Part shown: in pieces, positions 1 through 11,653 of the stretch
Numbering within the stretch: position 1 is the first letter of the stretch
Layout of the letters: each line of letters starts with the position of its first letter
NCBI GenBank assembly: GCA_026018925.1
Contig: JAKSZU010000005.1
Span: 84,433,398 to 84,497,397, forward strand
Direction: 5' to 3'
DNA length: 64,000 nt
From: Tupaia tana
Lineage: Eukaryota; Chordata; Mammalia; Scandentia; Tupaiidae
Made by a program: the position numbers and the translations under genes
The notes under the pieces: model-generated
Seen by the model: only the letters and a program-made list of their open reading frames with translations
Told to the model about the DNA's origin: nothing
Databases searched by the model: none

Positions 1-37
1 TGTGAAACCAATGAGGTATTGGTAATTTATGCAACCA

Positions 38-75
38 AAAAAAAAAAAAAAAAAAAGCAAAACAAACAAAAAAGA
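38..75. repeat. A-rich simple repeat
   Basis: An 18-base A run followed by A-rich sequence (aaacaaacaaaaaa). It may be the tail of an element lying before the window start; no body is visible. Confidence 0.6.
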
Positions 76-82
76 GTAATTA

Positions 83-1020
83 GTGATGAGGAGGCCAAGA
101 GAAGCCATTCCAAATAAAAGTGGCAAGTTTTTTGGCCTCATTTCTACCTTTGAGTATGTTTTCAGCTCTGGATTCCATGGATTGAAAGAAAAACTGTTTT
201 TTCAAGGTATTAATAATAAAAATGATTACTATAAAAACAAACAAGTAAAAGGCTGAATAGACAAATATTGGTGAATGACTGTCCCGCAAATCTTTGTCCT
301 GGGGATTAAAAGGCTCCTTTTGAGGACCAACAGTGTGACTGACTTGTGAGGTCACTAATTCTGTGCACATGCACCTTTCAGAGTTCTACATGATAGTACC
401 AGGAGATCTGATGTTTGCTTTGCTGATGAAGGGAATAGAAAATCACAGATAAGCTTGCTAGAATTTGCCAAAGAGAACAGATGAAAAAATCACAAGGGAA
501 ACTGAACAAGGCATCCTATTATGTTCAGAACAAGGTAATTCAGAGTCAAAGTTGAGGTTTCCATCGTAGTTGCACAAACCTTTTAAGAGTAAGAATTCAG
601 TTTATGTTGATACGTGGCATTTACTGATAACTAAAGATATTGAGATACCCTCAACATCAGAGATGTGCCAGAGATAAGAGGAAATTATGTAGAATAAAAC
701 ATCGATATTACTTCACTATAGCTGTGAGACTTTATCCAAGTATCTGTGAGAAAATGTGTGATTATGAGCCAGGAGATAGATGGAGCATAGCACTAGATAG
801 GGACAAAGTCTAAGAGAGAAACACAGTTAGCTTTACCCAAGATGGAGTCACAGTGGCTAAGTTTTCATGAAGAACTGGCTGCATTAGGACTCAAGACAAG
901 TATAGCTACAGGCAACAGTTTCTATCTGCTAACTATATTCTAACAGGAACTAGATTACTATGGTCTCCTAAGCCCACAAAGAATGGGATAATAAATCACC
1001 TAGACTACCATGTAATTATT
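83..1020. other. Unique AT-rich sequence; one lone ORF on minus strand
   Basis: No repeat family is recognised here. Positions 80-370 on the minus strand hold a 96-codon frame with one hydrophobic segment (about residues 36-54, FVYSAFYLFVFIVIIFII) followed by a basic stretch. The frame has an in-frame stop shortly upstream of its ATG and no visible splice or promoter context, so it is not called as a gene. Confidence 0.4.
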
Positions 1021-1045
1021 CTCATTTTATACATATATGTATTTG

Positions 1046-1047
<2 letters not shown>

Positions 1048-1081
<34 letters not shown>
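1048..1081. repeat. (CA)n microsatellite
   Basis: About 16 uninterrupted AC dinucleotides preceded by an alternating atacatatatgtat stretch. Confidence 0.95.
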
Positions 1082-1250
1082 ATGCTTACTTATTTAGACA
1101 AATAATAAGTTCAAAGAGAAATCAGGAGGGGCAAAACTTGAATCTAAATTTTTTGATTACAAAACTCTGCATCTTGACCACTGTATCATTCTATCTCCTC
1201 CCTTTTTTAAAAATTTCAGGTAATAATATTTTTACCTGTTCTTCAGAAAT

Positions 1251-1256
1251 TACTAT

Positions 1257-1287
<31 letters not shown>

Positions 1288-1533
1288 TTTTGAGAGGTTT
1301 TTGCTACAGGGCACATGCACTTGCCAGAGAGACGGAGAGACAGAAAGCGAGAAATCACCCCCCCCAGGGAGGATGACCACGTAGCAATCCCTTCTCCTCC
1401 ATTCTCCTCTCAGGACCTTGGACATGCACACACATGTGCCTGGTGTGAGTATAAGCCACGGGGTCCGGGATTCAAACTGCAGTCGACTACATGGGAATTT
1501 AATAACATAGCCATTATGCTAACTGCTGGTCCC
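1251..1533 (-). mobile_element. SINE-A copy with (TTTA)n tail
   Basis: First copy of the dominant SINE in the window, here called SINE-A. In sense orientation (minus strand here) it starts gggaccagcagttagcataa, has a tRNA-like head with a box B-like ggttcgagtcc, and then a body reading gaggagaatggaggagaagg. Next come a C-run/G-run motif (cccccctgggggg), a CT-rich stretch, and the end motif ccctatagcaaaaacctctc before an A-rich tail. This copy is moderately decayed; its tail on this strand is (TTTA)n at 1251-1290. Confidence 0.9.
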
Positions 1534-1964
1534 ATTACTCTTTATTTTTTAAAGTCTCCTTTATTAGAAAGCCAGCCCATTGCTCAGACTGCTAGGTAAA
1601 AACCCTTTTCCTCAGCTCCTCTTTAGCAAACTATTTCTAGAACCACTTCACGCTTGGAAGCTCTGTTCTTCCTTCCCTTTCTTTATATCCTCCTCTTTGC
1701 TATCCTTTCTCTGTGTCCATGTCTATAATTCTTTGTGAGTGTGGGACAAGAACCTGGTCATCTTACCGTCCTGAATCCAGCATTGGTATTGATCCTGAAC
1801 ACTTCAATATACCGCACAAATTAAGCACTGTTACCCATAGGATTGTCTGTTTTAGAAAGAACAGACTGTGTTTCAAACTTCAGTTTTGTAAAGTAGAAAA
1901 TGACATTAAGCAAGATCATAAGCCTCTTTTATAAAATGTGATTAATAATAATAATACATTCCTT
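1534..1964. other. Unique sequence, no feature seen
   Basis: No repeat, RNA gene or credible coding frame was recognised between the two SINEs. Confidence 0.4.
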
Positions 1965-2160
1965 GGGCCAGCAGGTGACATAGTGGTTAAGGTGCTGGAC
2001 TCCCACATGGATGAGTGCCATCCAAGTCCCAGACCTGGCAGCTTGGCTTTCTCACTTTCCCTCTCTCTTTCTCTATCTCTCTCTCTGGTGAGTGAATGTG
2101 CACTGTAGCAAATTTAAAAATAACAATAATAAAAAATAAATTAAATAAATGATTTTTAAA
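1965..2160 (+). mobile_element. SINE-B copy (short form)
   Basis: Short SINE related to SINE-A. The head reads gggccagcaggtgacatagt then ggttaaggtgctggactccc and a box B-like ccaagtcccagacctgg. It goes straight into a CT-rich stretch and ends ctctctggtgagtgaatgtg plus an A/T-rich tail, without the long SINE-A body. Confidence 0.88.
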
Positions 2161-2700
2161 GTTACAATACATTCCTGTAGAGGGCAGTTTTAAATAACTA
2201 CAACATTCTGCTGCCTCTATCCAAACTGAAGTCTGAACCTCAGAGACCATGCTGGTTTGGGGACTTGATTTTATATTTATGCCCAAGGGAAGAGAGTTTC
2301 TGGCTTAAAGATAATCTCATCTCTCCTGTGAGTGATTAGTTAAAGATGGAACATTTGTTTAGGCTCGGTTTAGAAGACTGCTGGATGTGCTACAGTTACA
2401 AGTCCCTCCTGGCATTTCTTGGAAAGCTCTCCAAGGAAATTTTGCTTTTTCCTTTTGATGTTAGGAGATATAACATAGAGTGTCAGCTACAGGTATTTCA
2501 ATATCAGTGTGACACATGGGGAAATAACAAAGCACACTCCCACATAAATAGAATTTGAGAGTCTGAATAAAGTCAATTCTGAAGTTTCTAGACTTAGGAT
2601 GGTGAGCAAATCAATTTTCTTATTGATTAAGTCAGTTTGAGGTTTTTGGGTTTTTTTTGTTTTGTTTTGTTTCAGTTTGTTTTCTCTGTTGTCAGCTGCC
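2161..2700. other. Unique sequence, no feature seen
   Basis: No recognised repeat or gene. Contains a T/G-rich run at about 2647-2690. Confidence 0.4.
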
Positions 2701-2721
2701 AAAAGTGCCCTATGGTATCTT

Positions 2722-2803
2722 ACAAAGCTATGAGTGCCAAATATGATAATGAATATAGAACAGTAATAGTAGTGCCTGGCTCATAATTAACACTCAATTT
2801 TGG
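2722..2803 (+). mobile_element. MIR 3' fragment
   Basis: The stretch agtgcctggctcataattaa followed by cactcaatttt matches the MIR 3' end (agtgcctggcacatagtaag...ctcaataaa) with typical decay. Confidence 0.5.
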
Positions 2804-2897
2804 AAAAATGTGAATGTTTGTTCCAGCTCAGTCCAGTAACTAAATATAGTATTTTTTTTTTCTTTTAACTCAAATTTAGCTACCTTTATAAATTTTT

Positions 2898-2901
2898 TCC
2901 T

Positions 2902-2936
<35 letters not shown>

Positions 2937-3170
2937 CTTATAGCGCACACAGAAGAGAGTGAAAAGGGATTTATCCTCAACAGGGTCACTCATGCTGTGA
3001 TTCCCTTTCTCCAGTCTTCTCAGTTCATCAGGTTCTTGGCCACGCACCCAAATACCCAAGGATTCAAGCCTGTCTGAGGATCTGAGCTTAGAGTCAGCCA
3101 TGTGGCTTCCAGCCCTATAATTCTGTTTGTTGCCTTCTGGTACCACCAGGCTGGCCAAAAGTACCTACAG
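2898..3170 (-). mobile_element. Diverged SINE-like element (type D) with poly(T)
   Basis: A 35-40 base T run is followed by tatagcgcacacagaagaga, a body, and tagagtcagccatgtggctt near the far end. This resembles a tRNA-like head and A tail on the minus strand. The body differs from SINE-A and SINE-B; similar bodies may lie at 31.63, 49.5 and 30.26 kb. The family is not identified. Confidence 0.45.
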
Positions 3171-3289
3171 TTTTATTAGACATTCTTTCAGGGTTATTTC
3201 TATTTATAATGTTTGTACTTTTTAATTTTTCTACTTTTTATTTTAATCTAATGTTCCTCAAAATGGTATGAAGATCTACTAAGAAGATC

Positions 3290-3974
3290 AAATGTGATAA
3301 TGCTTTTAAAAAATATTAATGGTTTAATTTTCACAGTTTTAATTATTTTAAATAATGTCCCTCTATGTATTTATACACACTACACTTTGTTTTTTCATTT
3401 CTTGATGGACATTTGGGTCCATCTTTGGCTCCTGCTAATAATACTACTATTGACATTGCTATGTGTTTGTTTTAGTCTCTGCTTTCAATTATGGCAGGTA
3501 TAAAATTAGAATCATATGATAATTCTACTTTTTCAGGAACACACACACTATTTTTTAAAGCAAATGTGCTATTTTATATTCCTACAAGCTATGCACCAGG
3601 GCTCTAATTTATTCATATTTTAGCCAACATTTGTTAGTTTCCTTTTTCAGATCATTTTTCTCTTCTCCTTCATTTTCTTGTATGTATTTTGATGCCAGCC
3701 TTCTAATGGATGTGAAGTGGAATGTCACTGTGGTTTTGATTTTCATTTACCTAATGAATAGAGATGTTGAAAGTGCTTCATCTGTTGTATTTATTGGCTA
3801 TTTGAGTATCTTCTTCAGAGAAATGTCTCCTAGGTCTTTTGTACATTTGGGAATTCTCTTGTTTTAGTTATTGAGTTGCAGGACTTCTATTTATATTTTG
3901 GATATTAATCCCTTTCAAATAGAGGATGTGAAAATATTTTTTCCTGTGAGTTTTCACTCAATTATCAATTTTTA
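3290..3974 (-). mobile_element. L1 3' part (ORF2 end/3'UTR), antisense
   Basis: The plus strand carries decayed but recognisable antisense L1 landmarks: gatggacatttgggtccatc, ggatgtgaagtggaatgtca, gattttcatttacctaatga, agagatgttgaaagtgcttc, gagttgcaggacttctattt and gatattaatccctttcaaat. These match the classic 3' region of mammalian L1M. No frame is intact. Confidence 0.85.
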
Positions 3975-4231
3975 AGATACTTTTGCCTTAGGTTGCATGT
4001 GTTCATTAGAGAAACAGAGAGACAGAGACAGTGAGAAAGAAAGTGATAAATCAGCCCCTCAGAAGGGATGACCATGCCACAATCTCTTCTCCTCTCTTCT
4101 CCTCCCAGGATCTTGGGCACACATGCACAAGCATCTGACAGTGAGTTTTAAACCACCCGGTGCGGGACTCGAACTGTGGTCAACCATGTGCAAGTTCAGG
4201 GATGTAACCACTACACCACCTACTGGCCCCC
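3975..4231 (-). mobile_element. SINE-A copy, decayed
   Basis: Contains gagaaacagagagacagaga, cagaagggatgaccatgcca and a far end ctactggcccc. It interrupts the end of the antisense L1, so it inserted later than that element. Confidence 0.85.
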
Positions 4232-4520
4232 AGTTCTTAATATCTAATATACTTTTAGCTGTCAGATATTTAATACATTAGCCATATGCTTTTTACTTCT
4301 TTGGCTTCATTTTTCTCTAATGCATCTTACTACAGACTTCTTGTGCTAATTTTTCTTAAATTTGAAGTACATCCTTTAGTAGTTTTTCTTAGAAAAATAC
4401 TAATTTATCACAATTAATTTGATTAACTTTGTATTCATCCTCCATTTTAATAGTTTTTCTAAGCATAATTCCACATTTAAAAGTTTCTCACAGCATTTGG
4501 AGATAACATTTCATTGATTC
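4232..4520. other. AT-rich sequence, possibly more decayed L1
   Basis: Low-complexity AT-rich text (agatatttaatacattagcc) that could continue the interrupted L1, but I cannot anchor it. Confidence 0.3.
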
Positions 4521-4776
4521 TCAGGCCAGCAGATGGCATAACAGTTATGTCATAGGACTCCCTCATGGCTATCCACAGTTTGAGTCCCAGACCCATTGGC
4601 TTGGATATCACACAGGTCATGTGTACGTGAGTGCCCAAGATCCCAAGAGTAGAATGGAAGAGAAGTGATTTCTGGTGGCCATGCACCCTGGAAGGTGATT
4701 TCTCACTTTACTTTCACTGTCTCTCTTTTTCCCTGGCAAGTGCACATACCCTAGGGTAAAAAGCTCTTAAAAAAAT
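4521..4776 (+). mobile_element. SINE-A copy, decayed
   Basis: Starts ggccagcagatggcataaca and ends taccctagggtaaaaagctc; sense orientation on the plus strand. Confidence 0.85.
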
Positions 4777-5289
4777 CACTTTTTGTCAGAAATCTTTTCT
4801 TTATTGGTTGACATTTTTTAATATTATTCTGTACTAAATTCCATAGGTCAAAACCAGCTGCTTCTTATACTTTATGCCCATTTTTGGAGTTTTCTGATAC
4901 ATTTTTGTAATTGTTACTGAATCTTCAATGCTACTGAGTTCCCATATAGAAACACTGCACCATGATATTAGGACATGTCCCTTCAAAATTAGAACTAAAT
5001 ATGCATTCATACTATGGAAATAGAGAGTGAATCACTGCTTGTTGATTCTTGTTACAGATGCAGTTATCATGGTAAGAAACCAGTTCCTAACTAACATAAA
5101 AAGATAATTTTTAGAGAGTGTATTACCAGAATGAAGACAGTGAACGGCTATTAAGTTATATTGAAAACAGAAGTAGAAGCAAGTTACCTTTGGTCCCTGG
5201 GAAGAGTGAGATAACATCTTTCCTCACAGAAATGGAACTTCTTGCTCTCTTTCTTTCTCCATGGACTTGCCATTTTCTGGCTCTAAAAT
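4777..5289. other. Unique sequence, no feature seen
   Basis: No recognised element. Lies just beyond the 3' end of the following antisense L1. Confidence 0.35.
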
Positions 5290-5877
5290 AAATGTACATG
5301 CATATATTTAAGTGGTTTGTATTGTATTCACATAGTTGTGCAACCATCACCACTATCCAACTTTAGAACGTTTTCATCTTTCCAAAAAGAAATTTGTACT
5401 CATAGTAGGCATTTCCATATTCTATTTCCAAACTCTGGTAACCATTTACCTACTCTCTTCCTTTATAGATTGACCTCATCTGGAAATTGTATGTGAAAAT
5501 AAATATACAATATACATTTTAGTGACTGAATTCTCCTACTTGTCATAATGTTTTAAAGGTTTATACAAAGGTTAACATACATTCATAATTTATCTACCTT
5601 TTAATTGCTAAATAATACTTCATTTTATGGATATATCAGCATTATTTATTCATGCATGAGCCAAAAATATTTAGAATTTATGGCACTTTGCAATATTATG
5701 AATATTATGAAATATTTGCATTTCTATAAATATCTGCATACAAACTTTTGCATGGACTTATGTTTCCAATTATCATGACCTAGTGTACTGGGTTATATGA
5801 AATACCACATTTAACCTACTAAATATTCATCAACATTTTTTGTAAAATTATTTATTTAATATAATTTATTATTTTAA

Positions 5878-6021
5878 TTTTTTTTTATAGGGCACATGTA
5901 CTCACCAGAGACAAAAACCGAGAGAAATAAAGTGAGAAAGTAAGTCACCAGGTTAGGCCTTGAACGATGATCGGTCATGTGGGTGTCCAGAACCTAAATC
6001 ACCATACCACCTGTTGACCTG
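5878..6021 (-). mobile_element. SINE-B copy
   Basis: Reads tatagggcacatgtactcac, then gaaagtaagtcaccaggtta, gtcatgtgggtgtccagaac and a far end ccacctgttgacc. The short body without the ggagaatggaggag core marks it as SINE-B. Inserted in the antisense L1. Confidence 0.82.
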
Positions 6022-6199
6022 CACCAAATATTTTCTAATAGGACCATCATATTATTTTTCCACTAATGGAACACGAGGGCACAAAGCTTAGAATTTTTTT
6101 CTTATTTTTTGTGGAGCTGCAAGATTACAAAAAAAATTCTGTCTATAATTCCCTTATTCCACATAAAATTTGCACATTTTTTTCCTGTTCTTTTGGTTG

Positions 6200-6499
6200 T
6201 CCTTTCAGTTTTTTTGTTTTTTTTGTTTTTTGAGAGATTTTTCACTATAGGGCGCGTGCGCTCGCCAGACAGACAGAGAGAGACAGAGAGATAGAAAGCG
6301 AGAAACCACCCCCCAGGGGGGATGGTCACGCCGCAATCCCTTCTCCTCCATTCTCCTCTCGGGATCTTGGGCACGCATGCACACGCGCCCGGCGTGAGTT
6401 TTAAGTCACCGGGTCCGGGACGTGAACCGCGGTCGACTACGTGGGAGTCCAGCGACATAGCCATTACGCTAACTACTGGTTCCCTCCTTTCAGTTTTTT
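6200..6499 (-). mobile_element. Young SINE-A copy with 15 bp target duplication
   Basis: CpG-rich, little-decayed copy (ggcgcgtgcgctcgcc; ggtcgactacgtgggagtcc; far end ctactggttccc). It is flanked by a perfect 15 bp direct repeat, tcctttcagtttttt, at 6200-6214 and 6485-6499. The insertion is clearly in the L1 at 5.3-8.9 kb and is more recent than it. Confidence 0.95.
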
Positions 6500-7229
6500 G
6501 AGTGTCCTTTAAAACTCAAACTATTTTCATTTTGAGAAAGTTCAATTTATAATTTTTGTATCTTATCATTTGTGATTTGAAGTCATATCTAAAAATACTG
6601 TAACCTAAAGTCATGAAAATTCACTTCTATGCTTCCTTATAAGGGTTTTACATTTTTAGCTTTTACAATGAAGTCCACATTCTATTTTGAGATATTAATT
6701 TGTGATGTAAGCAGCAATATTATTATTTTCTGTTTTTGTATGTGAACATCAATTGTCCCAGAACAATTTGATTAAAATATATTTCCTAATGAGTTTTCTT
6801 GATATCCTTGAGAAAAATCAATTGACCATAAATGTAAGGCTTTATTGTTGAACTCTTGATTCTATTTAAATGATCTGTCACCTGTAGGGATTTAGTATCA
6901 CATATTTTCTAATTATTCTATCTATGCAATATGTCTTAAAATAAAAAAGTATGGGTCCTTCAACTTCTCTTTTTCAAGATGATTTAGTTATTCTGGGTCT
7001 CTTGCAACTTCATGTAAATTTTATAAACAATTTGCCAATTTCTACCAAAAGGGCTGCTGAGATTTTGATGGTGTTGGGTTATATGTGTACATTCATTTGT
7101 AGAGTAATTTCACCTTAGCCTACAAAGTCTTTTGATTTATGTTTTCATTTATGAACTTGAAATCTCCACATAGTAGGTCTATAATTTCTTACAACAGAGA
7201 TTTGAAATTCTCAGTGTATGTTACAGCTA

Positions 7230-7476
7230 TATTTTTTTTAATCTTCCATAGGAAAATGTTCTCACCAGGGAGAGATATGAGACAGAGAAAAAAAGCAACT
7301 GTCAATCAGATATAGTCACACTGCAATCCCTTCTTCTCTATTTCTCCAACCTTTTGGGATTTAAGAAGGCATCAATTTGTGTCAAGTATGTTTTACAAGG
7401 CACCAGGGCTGACATCGGATTTGTGCAGTCAACCATGTGAAATCCAGCTCCTATAATCACTAGGCTACTAGGTAGC
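7230..7476 (-). mobile_element. SINE-A-like copy, decayed
   Basis: Reads cataggaaaatgttctcacc, gagagatatgagacagagaa and caatcccttcttctctattt, ending with a weak head (ctaggctactaggtagctc). Old copy inside the L1. Confidence 0.75.
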
Positions 7477-7569
7477 TCAATGTTACATACTTCTAGATAA
7501 AAATTATTTCTATATTTAATGCTATTGTAGTGAAAATGTTTGTTTAATTTTATTTTTGGAATATTCATT

Positions 7570-7570
7570 T

Positions 7571-7628
<58 letters not shown>
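7570..7628. repeat. (TA)n(CA)n compound microsatellite
   Basis: About 10 TA units run directly into about 18 CA units. Confidence 0.95.
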
Positions 7629-9008
7629 ACACGTCTGTGTATGCACATAGAGAAATATTTGTATATTGATATTTTGACAGTAAGCATGGTGAAATTTCTT
7701 ACTTTCTAATTTAAAAATTGTTTTCTGTGGATCCATTAGAATTTTCTACATAAACGATCATGTCATTGGAAAATAGAGATATACTTACTTCTTGCTTTCT
7801 CATCTAACTTTTTTCTTTATTTTGTCTGATCACTCAGATGGTATCTTTGATACAATGTAGACTAGAAGTAGCAAAAGCAAACATCGTTGCCTTCCTAATG
7901 ATATTAGGTGAAAGTTTTCATTTTGTCATGATTATGTACCATGTTAACTATAGATTTTGAGTAGGTATCACTTATTTTGTTGATGTAGGTTTCATACAGT
8001 TTTAGTTCATTAAAATTGTTTTCAGAAATGGGCACTGTAATTGAAATTGTTTTCCCCATGTGTATTGAGATGATTGCGTAACTATTTCTATTTCTTTAAT
8101 GTGGTATATTACATTGATTTATTTTCATGTGTTAAACTAATCTTTCATTTCTGGGATTGATGCCAATTGTTTTTGATACATTATCATTTATATGTTTTTC
8201 TTGACTTGCTTTGCTGATATTTTATTAAGGATTGATTCATGCATTTGTATTCATTAGGATATTTTTATGAAGTTTTCTTTTCTTGAGATACCTTTATAGC
8301 TTTAGCATCTGGGTAATGCTGGCCTTGTAGAATTAATAGAAAATATTCCCTTATCTTTTATTTTTTGGAAGAATTTGTGAATAATGGTAGCATTTCTTTT
8401 CAAATAATTTTCCAGCGTTAACCTGTGAAGCAATAAGTTCCTGAGCTTTTCTTTTGAAAAATTTAAGAATTACTAATTAGTCTTTGCCATTACAAGTCTA
8501 TTCACATTTTACTTTTCTTCTTGAACCAGGTTTGGTCATTTGTCTTAAATAAGAATTTGTTAATTAAACCTAGGTTATCTAATTTGGTAGCATGTAATTA
8601 TTCACAATTAAATTGTTCTTTTCCATTTCAAACTTAGAACTGAACTTTTCTACAAATCAGATTCCCTTCAAAGTTTATTCTTGTTGCTATTTATTACTGT
8701 TTCTGTTGTTACAGTTATCTTTGTTGTTGCTGCTCTTTTTTTAATAACTTTCTTGGGCAAGTTCGATTAAGTCTGTATTCTTTGTCATGTGTGGTGAATG
8801 AGCTCTCTAGTCAGTTAACACTTGTTCAGATATTTATTTGGATGTCTTAAGTCAATAAATCTTCCACCTTTTCTATGCTCTGAGTTTTCCAACTCTGCCT
8901 TACTTTGATTTTCTGCTCATGGAAAATCTCAAGGTCTGTTAGAATTGTGAAACAAAGACTTTCCCAAGACTTTTCAGGTGCATACAGCCCAGTATATATA
9001 TGCACATG

Positions 9009-9308
9009 ATTATCTAGATCTTTTTTTTTTTTTTTTTTTTTTAGAGGTTTTTGCTACAGGATGCATGAGCTCGCCAGAAAGACAGAGAGAGAGAGAGACA
9101 GAGAGACAGAAAGCGAGAAGTCACCCCCCAGGGGCGATGGCCATGCCACAATCCCTTCTCCTCCATTCTCCTCTCGGGATCCTGGGCACACACGCACATG
9201 TGCCCGGTGTGAGTTTAAGCCACTGGGTCCGGGACTCAAGCCGTGGTCAACTACATGGGAGTTCAGTGACATAGCCATTATGCAAACTGCTGGTCCCATC
9301 ATCTAGAT
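9009..9308 (-). mobile_element. SINE-A copy with target duplication
   Basis: A T run at about 9020-9042 is followed by agaggtttttgctacaggat and a full body, ending tgctggtccc at 9297. The flanks attatctagat (9009-9019) and atcatctagat (9298-9308) form an 11 bp target duplication with one mismatch. Confidence 0.93.
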
Positions 9309-9360
9309 ATTGAAGAATTATCAGTGATGTATGTGCCCTATGGAGACATATCATTCTGAA

Positions 9361-9406
9361 GACTTTTTTCTCTTCTTCCTTCTTTCCTTTCTTCCTTCCT
9401 TCCTCC

Positions 9407-9457
<51 letters not shown>

Positions 9458-9556
9458 TTTTTCTTTTCTTTCCTCCCTCCCTCCTTTTCTTCCTTCCTTC
9501 CTTCCTTCCTTCCTTGCTTCCTTCCTTTCTTCCTTCCTTCCTTCTTCTTTCTTTAT
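9361..9556. repeat. Polypyrimidine tract (CTTT)n/(CTTCC)n
   Basis: About 190 bases almost entirely C and T on the plus strand, with (TTTC)n in the middle and (TTCC)n on both sides. The purine/pyrimidine strand asymmetry is complete over most of its length. It produces long but meaningless open frames of Phe/Leu/Ser or Lys/Arg/Glu. Confidence 0.97.
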
Positions 9557-10380
9557 TTTGGCTCATTTCTTGAGTGCCTTTACTGATAATTCTGGTCTGG
9601 ATGCAATGCTTAAGAATGTTTTATATTATTTTATACAAGGAGCAGGCGGATAGGGTTTTTCCCACATAATGAGCTCTGAGTTAGTATATATAAGAATGAA
9701 ACCTGATAAATGGAGCTTTTCGAGGGAGATTGCAGGCAACTAGAGTAGAAAAACATTTGGGTAATTATAAAAAGGTTCCATATCCATTGTCTTTCTTTTA
9801 CTGGCCTCTCACCTACTATTTTTTATTAGTATCATAGTTGCAAAGCTATTGACTTTCAAGGATACCAAGAGGTAAAAAAGTGAAATAAGAATAGAACAAG
9901 GTAAATTACGAGAAAGCTTGCTGCTGTTTTTGAAGATTACTGAGATTGCTTGTTATTACCAAGATTCAGATTTATTATTTTCTGAATGAATGATCCCAGA
10001 TTGTTAAAAGTATTTACTTACTTTCTAGAAGTGAGAAAGTTGTTTTTGACTATATTTGCCAGAGTTGCACTGCTTCCACAGAGGACACAGCTTTTGAGAC
10101 ACTTACTCTACCAAAAGAAATACATTTTTTTTTGTTTTTACCAAATCTTCTGATATTTTAACAACAAATAAACTCTGTATGAATTCTTAGTTATCAATAG
10201 GTAATAATATTAGAAGTATGGTGGTTTAGCAAGAAAGGTTTCAAACATTAACCAATTTTGCACTTTATAACTGATATTAGGCTGAACAGTCACAATTTCT
10301 TTACTGCGAGATTAACCAATTTAATGTTTATAAAGTGAAATAACATAGCACAAAGGAATAAACAACAAGCCTTAACAAAT
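9557..10380. other. Unique AT-rich sequence, no feature seen
   Basis: No repeat, RNA gene or credible coding frame was recognised. Confidence 0.4.
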
Positions 10381-10384
10381 TTGT

Positions 10385-11045
10385 TATCCTATCATTTAAG
10401 AGAAATATGTTTATTCCATATGCCTTTTGGCTATTCATCTGTCATCCTTAGAGAGTGGGTTTTTCAACTCATTCTCCTATCTTTTAATAGAATTGGATCA
10501 TCTTTTTTGGGGACAGCTGCTTGAGTTTTTTGTGTATTCTGGTTATCAGTCCCTTATCTGATGCATAGCTTACAAAAATATTTCCCCATTCTGAGGGTTG
10601 TTGATTCACACTCATTACTGTGTCTTTTGCCACTCAAAAAATTCTTAGTCTGATGTAATCCCACTTATCTATTTTGGGGGTTATCGACTGTGCTTTGGAG
10701 GTCTTATTTAAGAAGTCTTTGCCTACCCCAATGTCTCCCAGAGTTTCCCCAGTGTTTTCCAGAAGCAATTTTATAGTTTGAGGTCTTAGGTTTTAGATCT
10801 TTGATTCACTTTGACTTGATTTTTGTCAATGGTGAGAGGTAGGGGTTAATATTCATATTTCTGCAGGTGGATATCAAGTTTTTCCAGCATCATTTGCTAA
10901 AGAGGTTTTCCTTTTCCCACTGGATTAACTGGTACCCTTTGTCAAAAATCAGTTGACTGTATGTTTGGGAACTTATTTCTGGGGACTCTATTCTGTTCCA
11001 TGGTCCATCTGTCTGCTTCTGTGCTAGTACCATGCTGTTATGTTT
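10385..11045 (-). mobile_element. L1 ORF2 3' region, antisense, less decayed
   Basis: Clear antisense L1 landmarks: ttctggttatcagtccctta, gagggttgttgattcacact, aagtctttgcctaccccaat, gatctttgattcactttgac, tttccagcatcatttgctaa, ttctgttccatggtccatct and tagtaccatgctgtta. Decay is visibly lower than in the L1s at 3.3 and 5.3 kb. It breaks off sharply at tgtttggc near 11,045. Confidence 0.92.
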
Positions 11046-11524
11046 GGCAAATAGAGAAGATTTACGTATAAGTAAAGGATATAAAACTTGATAAGAAATA
11101 TTATATGCATTTGCTTAATATTCAATATAAAACATTCATAAAAATTTTAAAATGACCATTAACAAATTAAGAAAATACATATATTACAAGTAACAATATA
11201 AAGCCCTTAATTAGTAATGAGAATGAGAATTAACAAGTTATATTTTTGCTATATTAAATGCTTATTTTATTAGTTTGTATTATTTTCAACTACAGATGAT
11301 GAGAGATGTAGTATGACTTTTTATTATTTAGGTCTCTAAATGTTTTCTTCTAGCCCTGTTCATATAGAGGTCAGCACTGAGTTGATAGTTATAATTTGGA
11401 ATATATTCTCTAAATTCTAAAATAGTAACATTACCTTGCTCTTAAATTCTTAACTAGTTTTCTTTTTAAAAATGATTACTTATTTTTAGTTTTATTCATT
11501 ATTAGTATTACTATAATTATTATT
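11046..11524. other. AT-rich unique sequence, no feature seen
   Basis: Nothing recognised between the L1 fragment and the following SINE-B copy. Confidence 0.4.
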
Positions 11525-11653
11525 AATTCCCAGAAAGATATAAGAGAGAAAGAGAGAGAGGGAAAGTGAGAAAGCAAGCTACCAGGTCAAGGATGTGAAC
11601 TGCAGCTGGCCATGTGAGTCCAACAGTAACCACCATGCCACCTGCCAGCCCCT
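11525..11653 (-). mobile_element. SINE-B copy
   Basis: Reads gagagaaagagagagaggga, aagcaagctaccaggtcaag and gccatgtgagtccaacagta, with far end ccacctgccagcccc. Confidence 0.82.

Larger units (their letters stand above)
5290..8940 (-). mobile_element. L1M-type LINE, 3'UTR through reverse transcriptase, antisense, interrupted
   Basis: Reading the plus strand, L1 landmarks appear in antisense order. First comes the 3'UTR-like segment (cacatagttgtgcaaccatc, ccaactttagaacgttttca), then the ORF2 3' end (aagtcatgaaaattcacttc; gggttttacatttttagctt). The RT domain region follows (gagtaggtatcacttatttt; tgctggccttgtagaattaa; tttggaagaatttgtgaata; gaatttgttaattaaacc). SINEs at 5.88, 6.23 and 7.23 kb and a TA/CA microsatellite at 7.57 kb interrupt it. 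Stops and frameshifts are everywhere, so it is inactive. It resembles the L1MB/L1MA age class, which is an inference from memory of consensus text. Confidence 0.88.

Noticed and set aside
5290..8940. Functional L1 reverse transcriptase gene
   Set aside because: Recognisable by nucleotide landmarks only; stops, frameshifts and three SINE insertions destroy every frame.
9331..9573. ORFs rich in Phe/Leu/Ser or Lys/Arg/Glu
   Set aside because: Translation of a pure pyrimidine microsatellite.
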